Notes under the pieces: model-generated
Databases searched by the model: none
Seen by the model: only the letters and a program-made list of their open reading frames with translations
What the model was told of the DNA's origin: nothing
From: CAZYJR01 sp964647905
Lineage (GTDB): Bacteria > Desulfobacterota > DSM-4660 > Desulfatiglandales > HGW-15
Assembly: GCA_964647905.1 (NCBI GenBank)
Contig: CAZYJR010000004.1
Location: 1 to 64,000 of the forward strand
DNA: 64,000 nt
Direction: 5' to 3'
Made by a program: the position numbers and the translations under genes
Part shown: piece by piece, positions 50,518 to 60,052 of the stretch
How the letters are laid out: the number at the start of each line of letters is the position of its first letter
How positions within the stretch are numbered: the stretch's first letter is position 1

Positions 50518-51540
50518 ATGAGATTCCTGGATGAAGCGGTGATTTGGGTCCGCTCCGGAGACGGGGGCAGGGGCTGCGTAAGCTTCCGCAGGGAGCGATT
50601 CGTCCCGAGGGGAGGGCCTGACGGCGGGGACGGGGGAAGAGGCGGAGACGTATATATCAGGGCCTCGGAAGGCCGGCGGTCCCTGGGGGAGTTCAGCTCC
50701 AGGAGGCTCTTCAGGGCCGAGGACGGAAGGCCCGGCGCCGGAAGCGACCGGAGCGGCCGGGACGGCCGGGACGTGATTATCCAGGTCCCGCCGGGCACCC
50801 TCGTAAAGGACGAGGAAACAGGAGAGATCCTGGGAGACCTGATTCGAGCGGGGCAGGAGGTCCTGGCGGCCCGGGGGGGCAGGGGCGGCAAGGGCAACCG
50901 ACGCTTTGCCACCCCCACGAACAGGGCCCCCAGAGAGGCCCAGCCCGGGCTGCCGGGCAGGGAAAGGAAACTGAGGCTCGTCCTCAAGAACCTGGCCCAA
51001 GTGGGGTTGATCGGGCTCCCCAATGCGGGCAAATCCACCTTGCTATCCCGCCTTACAACGGCAGAGCCGAAAATAGCAGACTATCCCTTCACCACCTTGA
51101 CCCCGAACCTGGGAGTAATATCCTTCGAGGACGGCGCGTCCTTGACCGTGGCCGACATACCCGGCCTGATACAGGGGGCAGGGGCCGGAAAGGGCCTGGG
51201 TCACACCTTTCTCAAGCATATAGAGAGGACCGGGCTGCTGCTCCACCTCCTGGACATGACCGAGCCCGCCGGGGGGTGGGGGCTCCTGGAGGACTTCGAG
51301 GTAATGGAGCGGGAGCTCTCGGAGTACGAGCCGGGCCTCCTGGAAAAGGAGCGCGTGGTGCTGCTGAACAAGATGGACGCCAGGGACGAGGCCGCGCAAA
51401 GGGACCCGGAGGAGATGAAGGAGGCCCTCGAAGGGAAGGGCTTCAAGGTCTTTCCGGTCTCAGCGCTCACCGGCGAGGGCCTGGACGCGGTGGAGGAATT
51501 CCTGCACGGCAAGGCCGTGGAATGGACGGAGGTGTCATGA
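50518..51540 (+). CDS. obgE: Obg family GTPase
   Basis: A 340-residue GTPase that acts in 50S ribosome assembly. The glycine-rich Obg fold (FRRERFVPRGGPDGGDGG) comes first. The G domain has G1 GLPNAGKSTLL, switch-2 DIPGLIQGA and G4 NKMD. It lacks a long C-terminal extension. ATG at 50518 is preferred by family length; no clear ribosome site, suggesting coupling to rpmA. The stop overlaps proB (ATGA). Confidence 0.97.
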   Translation: MRFLDEAVIWVRSGDGGRGCVSFRRERFVPRGGPDGGDGGRGGDVYIRASEGRRSLGEFSSRRLFRAEDGRPGAGSDRSGRDGRDVIIQVPPGTLVKDEETGEILGDLIRAGQEVLAARGGRGGKGNRRFATPTNRAPREAQPGLPGRERKLRLVLKNLAQVGLIGLPNAGKSTLLSRLTTAEPKIADYPFTTLTPNLGVISFEDGASLTVADIPGLIQGAGAGKGLGHTFLKHIERTGLLLHLLDMTEPAGGWGLLEDFEVMERELSEYEPGLLEKERVVLLNKMDARDEAAQRDPEEMKEALEGKGFKVFPVSALTGEGLDAVEEFLHGKAVEWTEVS

Positions 51541-52742
51541 CAAGGAGAGGGACGGAGGCCGCCCCGGCGAGTGAAAACGGCTCCCGGGCCGCTCTCTTGA
51601 GCCGGGTCAGGCGGCTGGTGGTCAAGGTGGGAAGCGGCGTCCTCACCGGTGAAAACGGCCTCAACCAGGAGGTGATGCATCACCTGGCCGAGGATATGTG
51701 CGCCCTGGGAAGGCAAGGGAGAGAGGTCATCCTGGTCTCCTCGGGGGCCATAGCCGCGGGGCTCAGGAAGGTGGGCTTCTCGAGGAGGCCGGACTCGGTC
51801 TCCCAGCAGCAGGCCATGGCGGCAGTCGGGCAGAGCAGCCTGATGCAGGCCTGGGAAAGGGCCTTTTCAAGGCACGGCCGGACCGTGGCCCAGATACTCT
51901 TGACCAGGGACGACCTCACCCACAGGCGGAGGTACCTCAACGCGAGGAACACGATCTTTACGCTCCTTGGATGGGGCGTTGTGCCGGTCATAAACGAAAA
52001 CGACACCGTGGTGATGGAGGAGATAAAGTTCGGGGACAATGACAACCTGAGCGCCATGGTGACCAACCTCACCGAGGCCCACCTGCTGGTGAACCTGACC
52101 GACATAGCGGGCCTGTATGACAAGGACCCCAGGACCGATCGGGATGCCCGGCTGATCAGGGTGGTGGATCGGGTGAGTCGTGATATAGTGAAGTACGCCG
52201 GGTCCATACCGGGCTTCCTGGGGACCGGGGGCATGGCCAGCAAGATCCGGGCGGCCGAGAAGGTGGCCAGGGGAGGAGTGCCCACGGTCATCGCGGGCGG
52301 CCTGGAGCCGGGAGTCCTGGGGAGGGTCATGGCAGGAGAGGAGGAGGGCACGCTATTTCTCCCCTACGAGGTGCCGCTCAGGAGCAAGAAGCACTGGATC
52401 GCGTTCACCAAGGCCCCAAGGGGGGCCCTGGTGGTGGACGAGGGGGCCGGCCGGGCGGTCGTGGAAAACGGAAAGAGCCTGCTCCCCTCGGGCATCCTGG
52501 ATGTCAGGGGAAGGTTCAGCCTGGGGGACAAGGTGGCGGTCCTGGACGGCGCGGGCCGCGAGCTGGCCGTGGGCATGGTGAACTACCACTCGGGGGACAT
52601 AAGGAAGATCATGGGCCTTCGCTCCGGCCGGATAGAGGGGGCCCTGGGCTTCAAGCACGACGACGAGGTGATACACCGCGACAACCTGGTGGTCACCAGG
52701 GACCTGGAGGAAGGGGACGGCGTCTGCCGGCTGACCAAGTAG
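51537..52742 (+). CDS. proB: glutamate 5-kinase
   Basis: A 401-residue enzyme phosphorylating glutamate in the first step of proline synthesis. The kinase domain opens with VVKVGSGVLT and has SSGAIAAG, NENDTV and FGDNDNLSA. A C-terminal PUA domain starts near residue 290. The N-terminus is about 20 residues longer than usual. The ATG overlaps the obg stop. proA is not in the window. Confidence 0.97.
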   Translation: MTRRGTEAAPASENGSRAALLSRVRRLVVKVGSGVLTGENGLNQEVMHHLAEDMCALGRQGREVILVSSGAIAAGLRKVGFSRRPDSVSQQQAMAAVGQSSLMQAWERAFSRHGRTVAQILLTRDDLTHRRRYLNARNTIFTLLGWGVVPVINENDTVVMEEIKFGDNDNLSAMVTNLTEAHLLVNLTDIAGLYDKDPRTDRDARLIRVVDRVSRDIVKYAGSIPGFLGTGGMASKIRAAEKVARGGVPTVIAGGLEPGVLGRVMAGEEEGTLFLPYEVPLRSKKHWIAFTKAPRGALVVDEGAGRAVVENGKSLLPSGILDVRGRFSLGDKVAVLDGAGRELAVGMVNYHSGDIRKIMGLRSGRIEGALGFKHDDEVIHRDNLVVTRDLEEGDGVCRLTK

Positions 52743-52775
52743 GCGGCGGAGAGACGCGCCGGAAAGGAGTACCGG

Positions 52776-53432
52776 TTGAGACTGGGAGTGCTGGGGGGGA
52801 CGTTTGATCCGGTTCACCTGGGGCATTTGCGCATAGCGGTGGAGACCGCGGAAGAGATGGGCCTGGATCGGGTCTGGCTGGTCCCAGCCTCCCGGCCCCC
52901 GCACAAGGAAGGCGGCGTGATCACCCCGTTCGAGCACCGCCTGGAGATGATCAGGCTGGCCACAGCCGGCGAGCGGGCGCTCGGGGTAAGCGACCTCGAA
53001 GGGAGGCGCGGCGGGGTCTCCTACACCATCGAGACCCTGAGGGAGCTCCACGGCATGCACCCCCGGGACCTGGAGCTGCATTTCGTGGCGGGAACGGACG
53101 CATTCCTGGAGATACGCACCTGGAAGGAATACAGCAGTCTCTTCCGGTACACGCACTTCATTCTGATTCAGAGGCCTGGCATCCGCTCGAAGGACCTGGA
53201 GGGTTTCCTGAGGTCCCTGGATCCGAACCTGGAGCGGGAGGGGCCGGGTGAATACCGGTTTCCCGAGTCCGGGTGCAGGGTGGTGGAGAGGCGGGCCACA
53301 TACATGGACATCTCCTCGACCAGGATCCGGGACGCGGCGGCCGCCGGGCGGAGCATACGGTACCTGGTGCCGGACGCGGTCCACGACTACATTCATCAGG
53401 AGGGGTTATACCGGACGCATGAAGAGCCTTGA
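52776..53432 (+). CDS. nadD: nicotinate-nucleotide adenylyltransferase
   Basis: A 218-residue enzyme of NAD synthesis. The nucleotidyltransferase motif GGTFDPVHLGHL is at residues 7-18 and the ATP-binding SSTRIR is near the C-terminus. TTG start with GGAAAGGAG about 9 bases upstream. It overlaps rsfS by 14 bases. Confidence 0.96.
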   Translation: MRLGVLGGTFDPVHLGHLRIAVETAEEMGLDRVWLVPASRPPHKEGGVITPFEHRLEMIRLATAGERALGVSDLEGRRGGVSYTIETLRELHGMHPRDLELHFVAGTDAFLEIRTWKEYSSLFRYTHFILIQRPGIRSKDLEGFLRSLDPNLEREGPGEYRFPESGCRVVERRATYMDISSTRIRDAAAAGRSIRYLVPDAVHDYIHQEGLYRTHEEP

Positions 53433-53805
53433 CAAAGCGCTTCTTTGCCTCAGGCTGGTAAGGGAGAGGAAGGCGCTCAAGCCGTTGCTCTTCCGGGTGG
53501 AGGCGCTGACCTCGTTTACTGATTACTTCCTGATCACCGCCGGGGGGTCGACCCGGCAGGTGCAGGCCATAACGCGGCACCTGATCCGGAGGATGCGCGA
53601 GGCCGGTCTCAGGCCCTACGGGGTGGAAGGCGAGGAGGAGGGGCAATGGGTGCTGTTGGACTTCGGGGACGTGGTAATACACGTCTTCTATGACCCGGTC
53701 CGGGAGTTCTATGACCTCGAAAGCCTGTGGGTGGAGGCCCCGAGGATCGAGGATGAAGATGGCGAGCCTTTGCTGGAAGAAGATGAGAAAGACGGCCGGG
53801 GCTAA
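53419..53805 (+). CDS. rsfS: ribosome silencing factor RsfS
   Basis: A 128-residue protein that binds L14 and blocks subunit joining in starvation. Conserved DYFLITAGGSTRQVQAI and WVLLDFGDVVIHVF, then REFYDLESLW. The acidic C-terminal tail is ordinary for the family. The ATG lies inside nadD and the 3' end overlaps the M48 protease start by 23 bases. Confidence 0.96.
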   Translation: MKSLDKALLCLRLVRERKALKPLLFRVEALTSFTDYFLITAGGSTRQVQAITRHLIRRMREAGLRPYGVEGEEEGQWVLLDFGDVVIHVFYDPVREFYDLESLWVEAPRIEDEDGEPLLEEDEKDGRG

Positions 53806-55168
53806 GGGGCTTTGTGCCCTGATTGGGGTCCTGCTTCTTTTCCCGGGGGTCCCGGGAGGCGCCAATGCGCTCAGCCTTAAGGACGAGACCGAGCTGGGCC
53901 GGGAGTTCGTGGAGGAGGTGCGCAGGCGCTTCGAGCTGGTGGAGGACCACTACGCCATGGAGTATCTGAGGGACCTAAAGGAGCAGCTCTCGTCCGGGGT
54001 GGAGACCCAGCCGTTCCCGTTCAGCTTCTACCTGATCAAGGGCAACGAGATGAACGCATTCGCCGGGCCGGGGGGGCATATCTTCTTTTTCACCGGGCTG
54101 ATAACGGAGATGGAAACCCTGGAGGAGCTGGCCGCGGTGGCCACCCACGAAATGGCCCATGTGACCGCCAGGCACGTGGCCGAGCGCATCGAGCAGGGGA
54201 AAAGGATCGGCCTTGCTACCGCCGCGGGCATCCTTGCCGGGATCCTCATCGGAGGAGAGGCCGGCGGGGCCATAACCACGGGCTCGGTGGCGGCCGGGGC
54301 CCAGGCCCGCTTGGCCTTCAGCCGGGCGGACGAGCGGCAGGCCGACCAGTTGGGCTTCAAGTACATGAGGGCGTCCGGTTTCGACCCTTCGGCGATGATC
54401 TCCGTGCTCAACAAGATGCAGCGAGGCCAGGTCTACGGAACGGACAAGATCCCGGGATACTTGAGGACCCACCCCTTGGGCCCGGAGAGGATAGCCAACA
54501 TGGAGAGCCTCATAAACCGGATGGACGCCTCGGATAAGGCGAGGAGGGGGAAGAGCCTGAGGGAATCATTCCCGATCTTTCAGACATTGCTTGCGGCCAA
54601 GTACTCGGACCGCGACTCGGCCGAGAGGCGGTTCCGCCGGAGGCTCCGGGAGGATCCTGACTCCATGCTGGGGCACTTCGGCCTGGGCCTGCTGGCCAAG
54701 GAGGAATCCGATTTCCAGCTCGCGGTGGAGCACCTGGAGAAGGCCCGGGAGCTGGCTCCGGGGGTTATACCCGTGACGACCGGCCTGGCCGAGGCCTACC
54801 GGATGAGCGGCCGGGACCGGGAGGCCGTGCGGCTGCTCGAGCAGGCCCTGGAACGGAGGCGGGACTCGCCCGGGGCCGCATTCCTCCTGGCCGAGTCCTT
54901 CCAGAACCTGGGGCGGTATGAAGAGGCCCTCCGCCTCCTGGAGAGGCTCGCGGCCGTCGAGCCGGTCAGGGACAAGGTCTATTACGATCTCGGCATCTGC
55001 TACGGGAGATTGGACCAATTGGCACAGGCTCACTACAACTTCGGCCTGTACTTCAAGAAGACCGGGGAGCGCTCCAAGGCGCGCTTCCACTTCGACAAGG
55101 CCGAAGGACTCGCCCGCAGCGACCCCGGCCTGCTGCGAGAGATAAGAGAGGCGTCGGCGGATCTCTAG
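53783..55168 (+). CDS. secreted M48-family metalloprotease with TPR repeats (BepA/YfgC-like)
   Basis: A 461-residue periplasmic protein. The start at 53783 gives a clean signal peptide (MRKTAGAKGL...GGANA) and follows GGAAGAAG. The zinc-binding motif is H122-E-M-A-H126, with the third ligand in DERQADQLGFKYM. The C-terminal ~150 residues are TPR-like. BepA-type enzymes watch over outer-membrane protein (LptD, BamA) assembly, which fits a cell with LPS export. Upstream ATGs at 53753 and 53759 give no good signal peptide. Confidence 0.92.
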   Translation: MRKTAGAKGLCALIGVLLLFPGVPGGANALSLKDETELGREFVEEVRRRFELVEDHYAMEYLRDLKEQLSSGVETQPFPFSFYLIKGNEMNAFAGPGGHIFFFTGLITEMETLEELAAVATHEMAHVTARHVAERIEQGKRIGLATAAGILAGILIGGEAGGAITTGSVAAGAQARLAFSRADERQADQLGFKYMRASGFDPSAMISVLNKMQRGQVYGTDKIPGYLRTHPLGPERIANMESLINRMDASDKARRGKSLRESFPIFQTLLAAKYSDRDSAERRFRRRLREDPDSMLGHFGLGLLAKEESDFQLAVEHLEKARELAPGVIPVTTGLAEAYRMSGRDREAVRLLEQALERRRDSPGAAFLLAESFQNLGRYEEALRLLERLAAVEPVRDKVYYDLGICYGRLDQLAQAHYNFGLYFKKTGERSKARFHFDKAEGLARSDPGLLREIREASADL

Positions 55169-55207
55169 AGCCTGCAACGGCCCTTGCCCGACAGGCGGCC
55201 ATTCGGC

Positions 55208-55259
55208 TTGACAGCGGCTCCGGAGGATATGGTAGGTTTACTGAATGAGAATTCATTCA
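55208..55259 (+). promoter_or_regulatory. etfBA control region with FadR-type palindrome
   Basis: TTGACA at 55208-55213 is a good -35; the -10 is uncertain (TATGGT at 55228 or TAGGTT at 55233). Downstream, TGAATGA (55242-55248), GAAT and TCATTCA (55253-55259) make an 18-bp palindrome with perfect 7-bp arms. It matches the operator consensus of the Bacillus TetR-family regulator FadR, TGAATGA-N4-TCATTCA, which controls beta-oxidation genes including etfBA. Its position just before the start suits repression relieved by long-chain acyl-CoA. No such regulator is encoded in the window. Confidence 0.7.
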
Positions 55260-55277
55260 CATGAGGAGGTGGGAGCG

Positions 55278-56057
55278 ATGAACATTGTGGTATGCGTCAA
55301 GCGGGTCCCCATGACCCAAGAGGTGGATCTGGAGATAGACGCCTCCAAGAAGGAAGTGAAAAAGGACATGCTGGCCTACGTGCTGAACGAGTGGGACAAC
55401 TACGCCGTGGAAGAGGCCATTCGGTTGAAGGAGAAGCTGGGCGGCACCGTGACCGCGGTAACCGTGGGCGGCGAGGACGACGAAGAGGTGCTCAGGCGCT
55501 GCCTGGCCATGGGAGCGGACAGGGCGGTCAGGGTGGAGCCGGGTGATCGGCCCATGGACAGCTTTGTAAAGGCCCGCATCCTTGCCAAGGTCATCGGCGG
55601 GATGGAATACGACCTCATACTGACCGGGGTCCAGTCGGACGATCACAACCACGGCATGGTGGGCGTGCTGCTGGCCGAGGAGCTGGGGCTGGCCCACGCA
55701 ACGGTCGTCACCGGGCTGGAGCCGGCCGACGGCAAGGCCAAGATCAGGATCGAGCTGGAAGGGGGCATGGAGGAGGTCTCCGAGGTTGACCTCCCGGCCG
55801 TGGTGAGCATACAGACCGGGATCAACGAGCCGCGGTACGTATCCATCATGGGCATACGAAAGGCCGCCAAAAAGGAGCTGAACGTGACCGAGCTCTTTTC
55901 GCTGGGACTTTCGGATGATGAGCTGGCCCCCATGACCGCGGTGGAGGAGTACTACTTTCCGCCTGAGACCGAAGGGGCGGAGATGATCGGAGGAGACGCG
56001 GGCACGGTCGCCGAGACCATCCTGCGCATCATAAAGGAAAAGGGGGTGAGCATATAA
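55278..56057 (+). CDS. etfB: electron transfer flavoprotein, beta subunit
   Basis: A 259-residue subunit, starting MNIVVCVKRVPMTQEV. It has the AMP/FAD-binding region with TGVQSDDHNHGMVG and the recognition loop region near the C-terminus. It carries electrons from acyl-CoA dehydrogenases to the membrane. The ATG at 55278 follows GGAGGTGGGAG. Its stop overlaps the etfA ATG (TAATG). Confidence 0.96.
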   Translation: MNIVVCVKRVPMTQEVDLEIDASKKEVKKDMLAYVLNEWDNYAVEEAIRLKEKLGGTVTAVTVGGEDDEEVLRRCLAMGADRAVRVEPGDRPMDSFVKARILAKVIGGMEYDLILTGVQSDDHNHGMVGVLLAEELGLAHATVVTGLEPADGKAKIRIELEGGMEEVSEVDLPAVVSIQTGINEPRYVSIMGIRKAAKKELNVTELFSLGLSDDELAPMTAVEEYYFPPETEGAEMIGGDAGTVAETILRIIKEKGVSI

Positions 56058-57028
56058 TGGGCGAGATATTCGTACTGGTTGAGCACAGGCAAGGGGAAAT
56101 CCGGGATATCAGCTACGAGATGCTCTGGAAGGCGGACGAGCTCTCGAGGAGCCACTCCCACCGACTGACCGCGGTGGTCCTGGGCGGGAAGGACGCCCGG
56201 GGACTGGCCGAAGCGATAGCCGACAGGGCGGACAAGGTCCTGGTGGCCGCGGACGACCGGCTCGAGGCCTTTGACGTGGACCTTTACAAGGAGGTCCTGC
56301 TGGGGCTCATCCGGGAGCACAAGCCCTTCCTGGTGATGATGCCTCACTCCCCCTGGGGCATGGACCTGGCCCCGGCCATTTCCATGAAGACCGGCCACCC
56401 GCTTGCCACGGACTGCGTGGACATACTGGTGGAGGACGGAAAGGCCAAGGTGGTGAGGCAGGTCTATACCGGCAAGGTCTTCTCCAAGGTGTCCATGAAG
56501 GAATCGGATACGTACCTGGTTACGGTGAGGGCCAGCGCGTTCCCTCCGGAAAAGCCGGAACAGGCCAGAAAGGGCGAGGTGGCGGAAGTCGGGCTCCCGG
56601 CCGAGCTGCCCGAGTCCCGCAGGCGCTTCGTCGGCTTTGAAGACGCCGGAGCGGGCGAGGTGGACATCAGCCAGGCCGAGCTCCTGGTCTCGGTGGGCCG
56701 CGGCGTGGGGGAGCAGGACAACATAGCCGCCTTGAAGGAGCTGGCCGATAAGATGGGCGGGATGCTCGCCTGCTCCAGGCCGGTGGTGGACAAGAACTGG
56801 CTGCCCAAGTACCACCAGGTGGGGACCTCGGGCAAGTCGGTCAAGCCGAAGTTGTACCTGGCTTTCGGCATCAGCGGGGCGTTCCAGCACGTGGCCGGCA
56901 TAACCGGGGCCGGGACTGTGATCGCGGTAAACAAGGACGCCAAGGCCCCGATCTTCCGGGTGGCCGACTACGGCGTGGTGGACGACATGTTCAACGTGGT
57001 GGATGCCATCAAGGAGAAGCTGGGCTGA
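56057..57028 (+). CDS. etfA: electron transfer flavoprotein, alpha subunit
   Basis: A 323-residue subunit. The FAD-binding C-terminal half has VSVGRGVGEQDN, SRPVVDKNWLP and the late LAFGISGAFQHVAGI. Partner of EtfB. It ends directly against the stop of the convergent TPR gene: the six bases TGATCA hold both stop codons. Confidence 0.96.
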   Translation: MGEIFVLVEHRQGEIRDISYEMLWKADELSRSHSHRLTAVVLGGKDARGLAEAIADRADKVLVAADDRLEAFDVDLYKEVLLGLIREHKPFLVMMPHSPWGMDLAPAISMKTGHPLATDCVDILVEDGKAKVVRQVYTGKVFSKVSMKESDTYLVTVRASAFPPEKPEQARKGEVAEVGLPAELPESRRRFVGFEDAGAGEVDISQAELLVSVGRGVGEQDNIAALKELADKMGGMLACSRPVVDKNWLPKYHQVGTSGKSVKPKLYLAFGISGAFQHVAGITGAGTVIAVNKDAKAPIFRVADYGVVDDMFNVVDAIKEKLG

Positions 57029-58951
57029 TCATCGGGAGAGCTTTTCCAGCCTGAGCTCCAGGTAGGCCTCTTCGGCCTCCTGATTGTCCGGGGCTATTTC
57101 CAGGACCTCCTTGTAAGTCTCCAGGGCCCGGTCCAGGTCGCCCGATGACTCGGCCCGGGCCGCGAGCTCCATCAGGCTCCTTACCAGGCCGCGGCGGGCC
57201 TCCCGGTGGCCGGGCTCCTTTTCAAGGAGACGCCCGTAGACATCGGCGGCCCGCCGGAGCTCACCCTGCCGCTCGGCCAGGCTGGCGAGATCCAGCATCA
57301 GGCCCCGGTCCCCAGGCCTGGACTCCAGGGCCCGCTCCATGGCCTCCATGGCCTTGCCGGGTTTTCCCTCTTCCAGGTATGCCACGATCAGGTAGTCCTG
57401 TAGGGCCCGGGTGCCCGGGTTCTCCCGGAGGCCCTTTTCCATCAGCCGGGCGATCTCATCGTATCGGCCGCGCTCCTTCAGGTAATCAAAGGCGTAATCG
57501 TAGTAGGCCGTCTCCCCGGGCTCCTTCTCCAGGATTCGGAGCGCGGTTTGGTACGCGGCATCCCCCTTTCCCGCCTTTACCCGGGCCTCGAAAAGGAGCC
57601 TCAGGGCGTCCCGGTCCCCCGGATTTGCGCTGAGATACCGCTCCAGGCGGGCCAGGCATTTCTCCAGGTCCCCTGTCTCGTACTCCAGGACAGCCAGGTT
57701 GTAGAGCACGGTGTGGTTCTCGGGTGAGAGCTCCAGAATGCGGCGGTAGAGGTCCTTGAGGCGCTCCTTGTCGTCCCGGGCCTCCGCCGCCTTGACCAGG
57801 AGGAGCAGGGCTTCGAGGTTTCTCGGCTCGCGCTCCAGGACCGCCCTCAGGTGGCTTTCGGCGTCGGCCCAGCGGCGCTTTTCCACGGCCCTCTCGGCCA
57901 GGCGCAGCCTGCTCTCCACGTCCCCCGCCCCCATCTCCACCGCCTTTGCCAGGTATCGGTCGGCCTTGTCCTTGTTCCCGAGCTTGTCGTGGAGGCTCGC
58001 CAGGTTGTAGTAGAGGTTGGCGTCTTCAGGGTCGAGCTTCAGGGCGCCGGTGTAACGCGCGACCGCCTTTTCATCCCGCCCCAGGCGTGTGTAGAGGTAC
58101 CCCAGGGCCTTGAGCACCGCGGTTTTGTCCGGGCCGGCCTCCAGCAGGGGCAGCAGGTCCTCGTACTCCCCCGCGGCTTCCTCCAGGCGGCCGGCACGCT
58201 CCAGCTCCTCGGCCAGGCTGTACCGCGCAACCGGGTCGTCCGGCCTTACCTGGACCAGCCTGCGGAGCGCCGAGAGCACGCCCTTCTCGTCCTCCATGGC
58301 CCGGTACACCTCCAGGAGCTCCTCCAGCAGAGGCTCTGACGGCCGGTCCTCGGCCATCCCCTCCAGCATCAGGGCGGCCTCCTCCCACCTCTCCAGTGCC
58401 TTGAGCTCCCTTACCACCCTCTCTCTGAGTCGCCGCTCCCCGGGGTGGAGCTCCAGGGCCCTTTTCAGGTGCTCCAGGCGCTTTTCCCGATCGATGATGC
58501 GATCGGCCCGCTCCAGCCATTCCTCGAGGCTCGGCTCCACAATGAAGGCGACCCGGCCGAAGGTCTTGCCGGCCCTGGAGACCTCCAGCTCGAAGCCGTG
58601 CCTGTCGAAGGGCCTCTCCTCGGGCAGGAGCTCTGAAATTAGCCTTTCCTCTTCGAGCAGGTCGCCGGAAGCCAGATCCGGGCTGTAGACGCGGACGCGG
58701 TAGTTGAAGCAGATGTTGGTGGAGATCTCCCGGATCTTCAAGCGGTCGCCGGGCCGGAGGGTGAGGGTCTCCCCGTCCAGGAGCCTCAGGGGCGTCCCGT
58801 TCCGGCTGATAAGGATGGAGTGGAGGCGCGGCTCAGGGACGTAAAGGCAGGTCCAGAGCCTGAAAAACCCCGCCGCCGCCCCGATCCCCAGTAGAATCAG
58901 GATCCAGGCAAGGCTCCGGCGGCGGCGCTGGCGTGCCCCTATTCGTGCCAA
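57029..58951 (-). CDS. membrane-anchored TPR protein
   Basis: A 640-residue protein: one N-terminal membrane helix (near residues 13-31, LAWILILLGIGAAAGFF), a periplasmic beta-rich part with a C-x-Y at 92-ish and then about thirteen TPR units to the end. A docking protein for envelope complexes is likely; function is not known. The TTG at 58951 is chosen because GGGGGA precedes it and the upstream open frame lies inside secF. Follows secF by 13 bases and so belongs to the queA-secF transcript. Confidence 0.82.
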   Translation of the reverse strand: MARIGARQRRRRSLAWILILLGIGAAAGFFRLWTCLYVPEPRLHSILISRNGTPLRLLDGETLTLRPGDRLKIREISTNICFNYRVRVYSPDLASGDLLEEERLISELLPEERPFDRHGFELEVSRAGKTFGRVAFIVEPSLEEWLERADRIIDREKRLEHLKRALELHPGERRLRERVVRELKALERWEEAALMLEGMAEDRPSEPLLEELLEVYRAMEDEKGVLSALRRLVQVRPDDPVARYSLAEELERAGRLEEAAGEYEDLLPLLEAGPDKTAVLKALGYLYTRLGRDEKAVARYTGALKLDPEDANLYYNLASLHDKLGNKDKADRYLAKAVEMGAGDVESRLRLAERAVEKRRWADAESHLRAVLEREPRNLEALLLLVKAAEARDDKERLKDLYRRILELSPENHTVLYNLAVLEYETGDLEKCLARLERYLSANPGDRDALRLLFEARVKAGKGDAAYQTALRILEKEPGETAYYDYAFDYLKERGRYDEIARLMEKGLRENPGTRALQDYLIVAYLEEGKPGKAMEAMERALESRPGDRGLMLDLASLAERQGELRRAADVYGRLLEKEPGHREARRGLVRSLMELAARAESSGDLDRALETYKEVLEIAPDNQEAEEAYLELRLEKLSR

Positions 58952-58964
58952 GGGGTATCCCCCA

Positions 58965-60035
58965 CTAATCGCTGGCTGGTTTCCTCCCCGGCTTCTTGAC
59001 GCCGGAAAACCGGTCCTCCCAGACCAGGAGGATCGGGCTTGCAACGAAAACCGAGGAGTAGCTTCCTACCAGGACCCCCACCAGCAGTGCGAACGCGAAG
59101 TCGTGGATCACCCCGCCGCCCAGCACGAACAGGGCCAGGACCACGATGAGCGTGGTGGAGGAGGTGAGAATGGTCCTGCTCAAGGTCTCGTTGATGCTGC
59201 TGTTCATCACCTCTTCGAAGCTCCTCCTGCGGAACCGCCTGGTGTTCTCCCTGATCCGATCGAAGACCACGATGGTGTCGTTGAGCGAGTAGCCCACTAT
59301 GGTCAGGAAAGCGGCGATGATGGTGAGGGATATCTCGCGGTTGGTGAGGGCGAAGGCCCCCACTACGATGGTAACGTCGTGGATCAGGGCCACCAAGGCG
59401 CCCATGGCGTACTTCAGCCTGAGGAACCAGCAGAGCCCCAGGGTCACCATGAGGGCGAGAATGATCAGCCAGGTGACGCTGACTCCCAGGGTGGATGCAA
59501 GGTATACCACCACGGCCAGGGAGAGCGCCATGATCATGCTCATGGCCCACTTGAGTTCGAAGCGGCCGGAGATGTAAATGGCGATGAAGAGTATGGCGTA
59601 GAAGATGGCGAACAGGGCCTTCTCCCTCAGGTCTTCGCCCACCTTGGGCCCCACCATCTCCACCCTGCGGATCTCAACCCCTTGGCCGAAGGCCTCGGCC
59701 AGCGCCTCCTGGGCCTTTTCGCTCAACCCGGCCAGCTCCACCTCGGGCTGGCGGACCCGGATCAGGTACTCGGCCGCCCCTTCTTCTCCGAACTCCTGGA
59801 TTATGCTGTCCTTGAGGAGGGGGGATCGGAACGCCTCCCTTATCTCGGCCGGGCTCCTCGGGGCGTCCAGTCTCACCTGAATCAGGACCCCGCCCGAGAA
59901 GTCCACTCCGTAGTTGGGCCCGCCCCGCCACACCAGGAGGGCCGCGGTGATTGCTATAAGGGTGAGTGAGACCACGAAGGCGATCTTTCTCCGCCCGATG
60001 AAGTCGATATTGATCCCAGGCTTTATGAACTCCAT
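58965..60035 (-). CDS. secF: Sec translocon accessory protein SecF
   Basis: A 356-residue membrane protein with a first helix, a periplasmic P1-like head and five C-terminal helices. Motifs GVDFSGGVLI and SLNDTIVVFDRIREN identify SecF. With SecD and YajC it uses the proton gradient to help complete export. Confidence 0.97.
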   Translation of the reverse strand: MEFIKPGINIDFIGRRKIAFVVSLTLIAITAALLVWRGGPNYGVDFSGGVLIQVRLDAPRSPAEIREAFRSPLLKDSIIQEFGEEGAAEYLIRVRQPEVELAGLSEKAQEALAEAFGQGVEIRRVEMVGPKVGEDLREKALFAIFYAILFIAIYISGRFELKWAMSMIMALSLAVVVYLASTLGVSVTWLIILALMVTLGLCWFLRLKYAMGALVALIHDVTIVVGAFALTNREISLTIIAAFLTIVGYSLNDTIVVFDRIRENTRRFRRRSFEEVMNSSINETLSRTILTSSTTLIVVLALFVLGGGVIHDFAFALLVGVLVGSYSSVFVASPILLVWEDRFSGVKKPGRKPASD

Positions 60036-60052
60036 GCCTTATCTCCTGCCGG

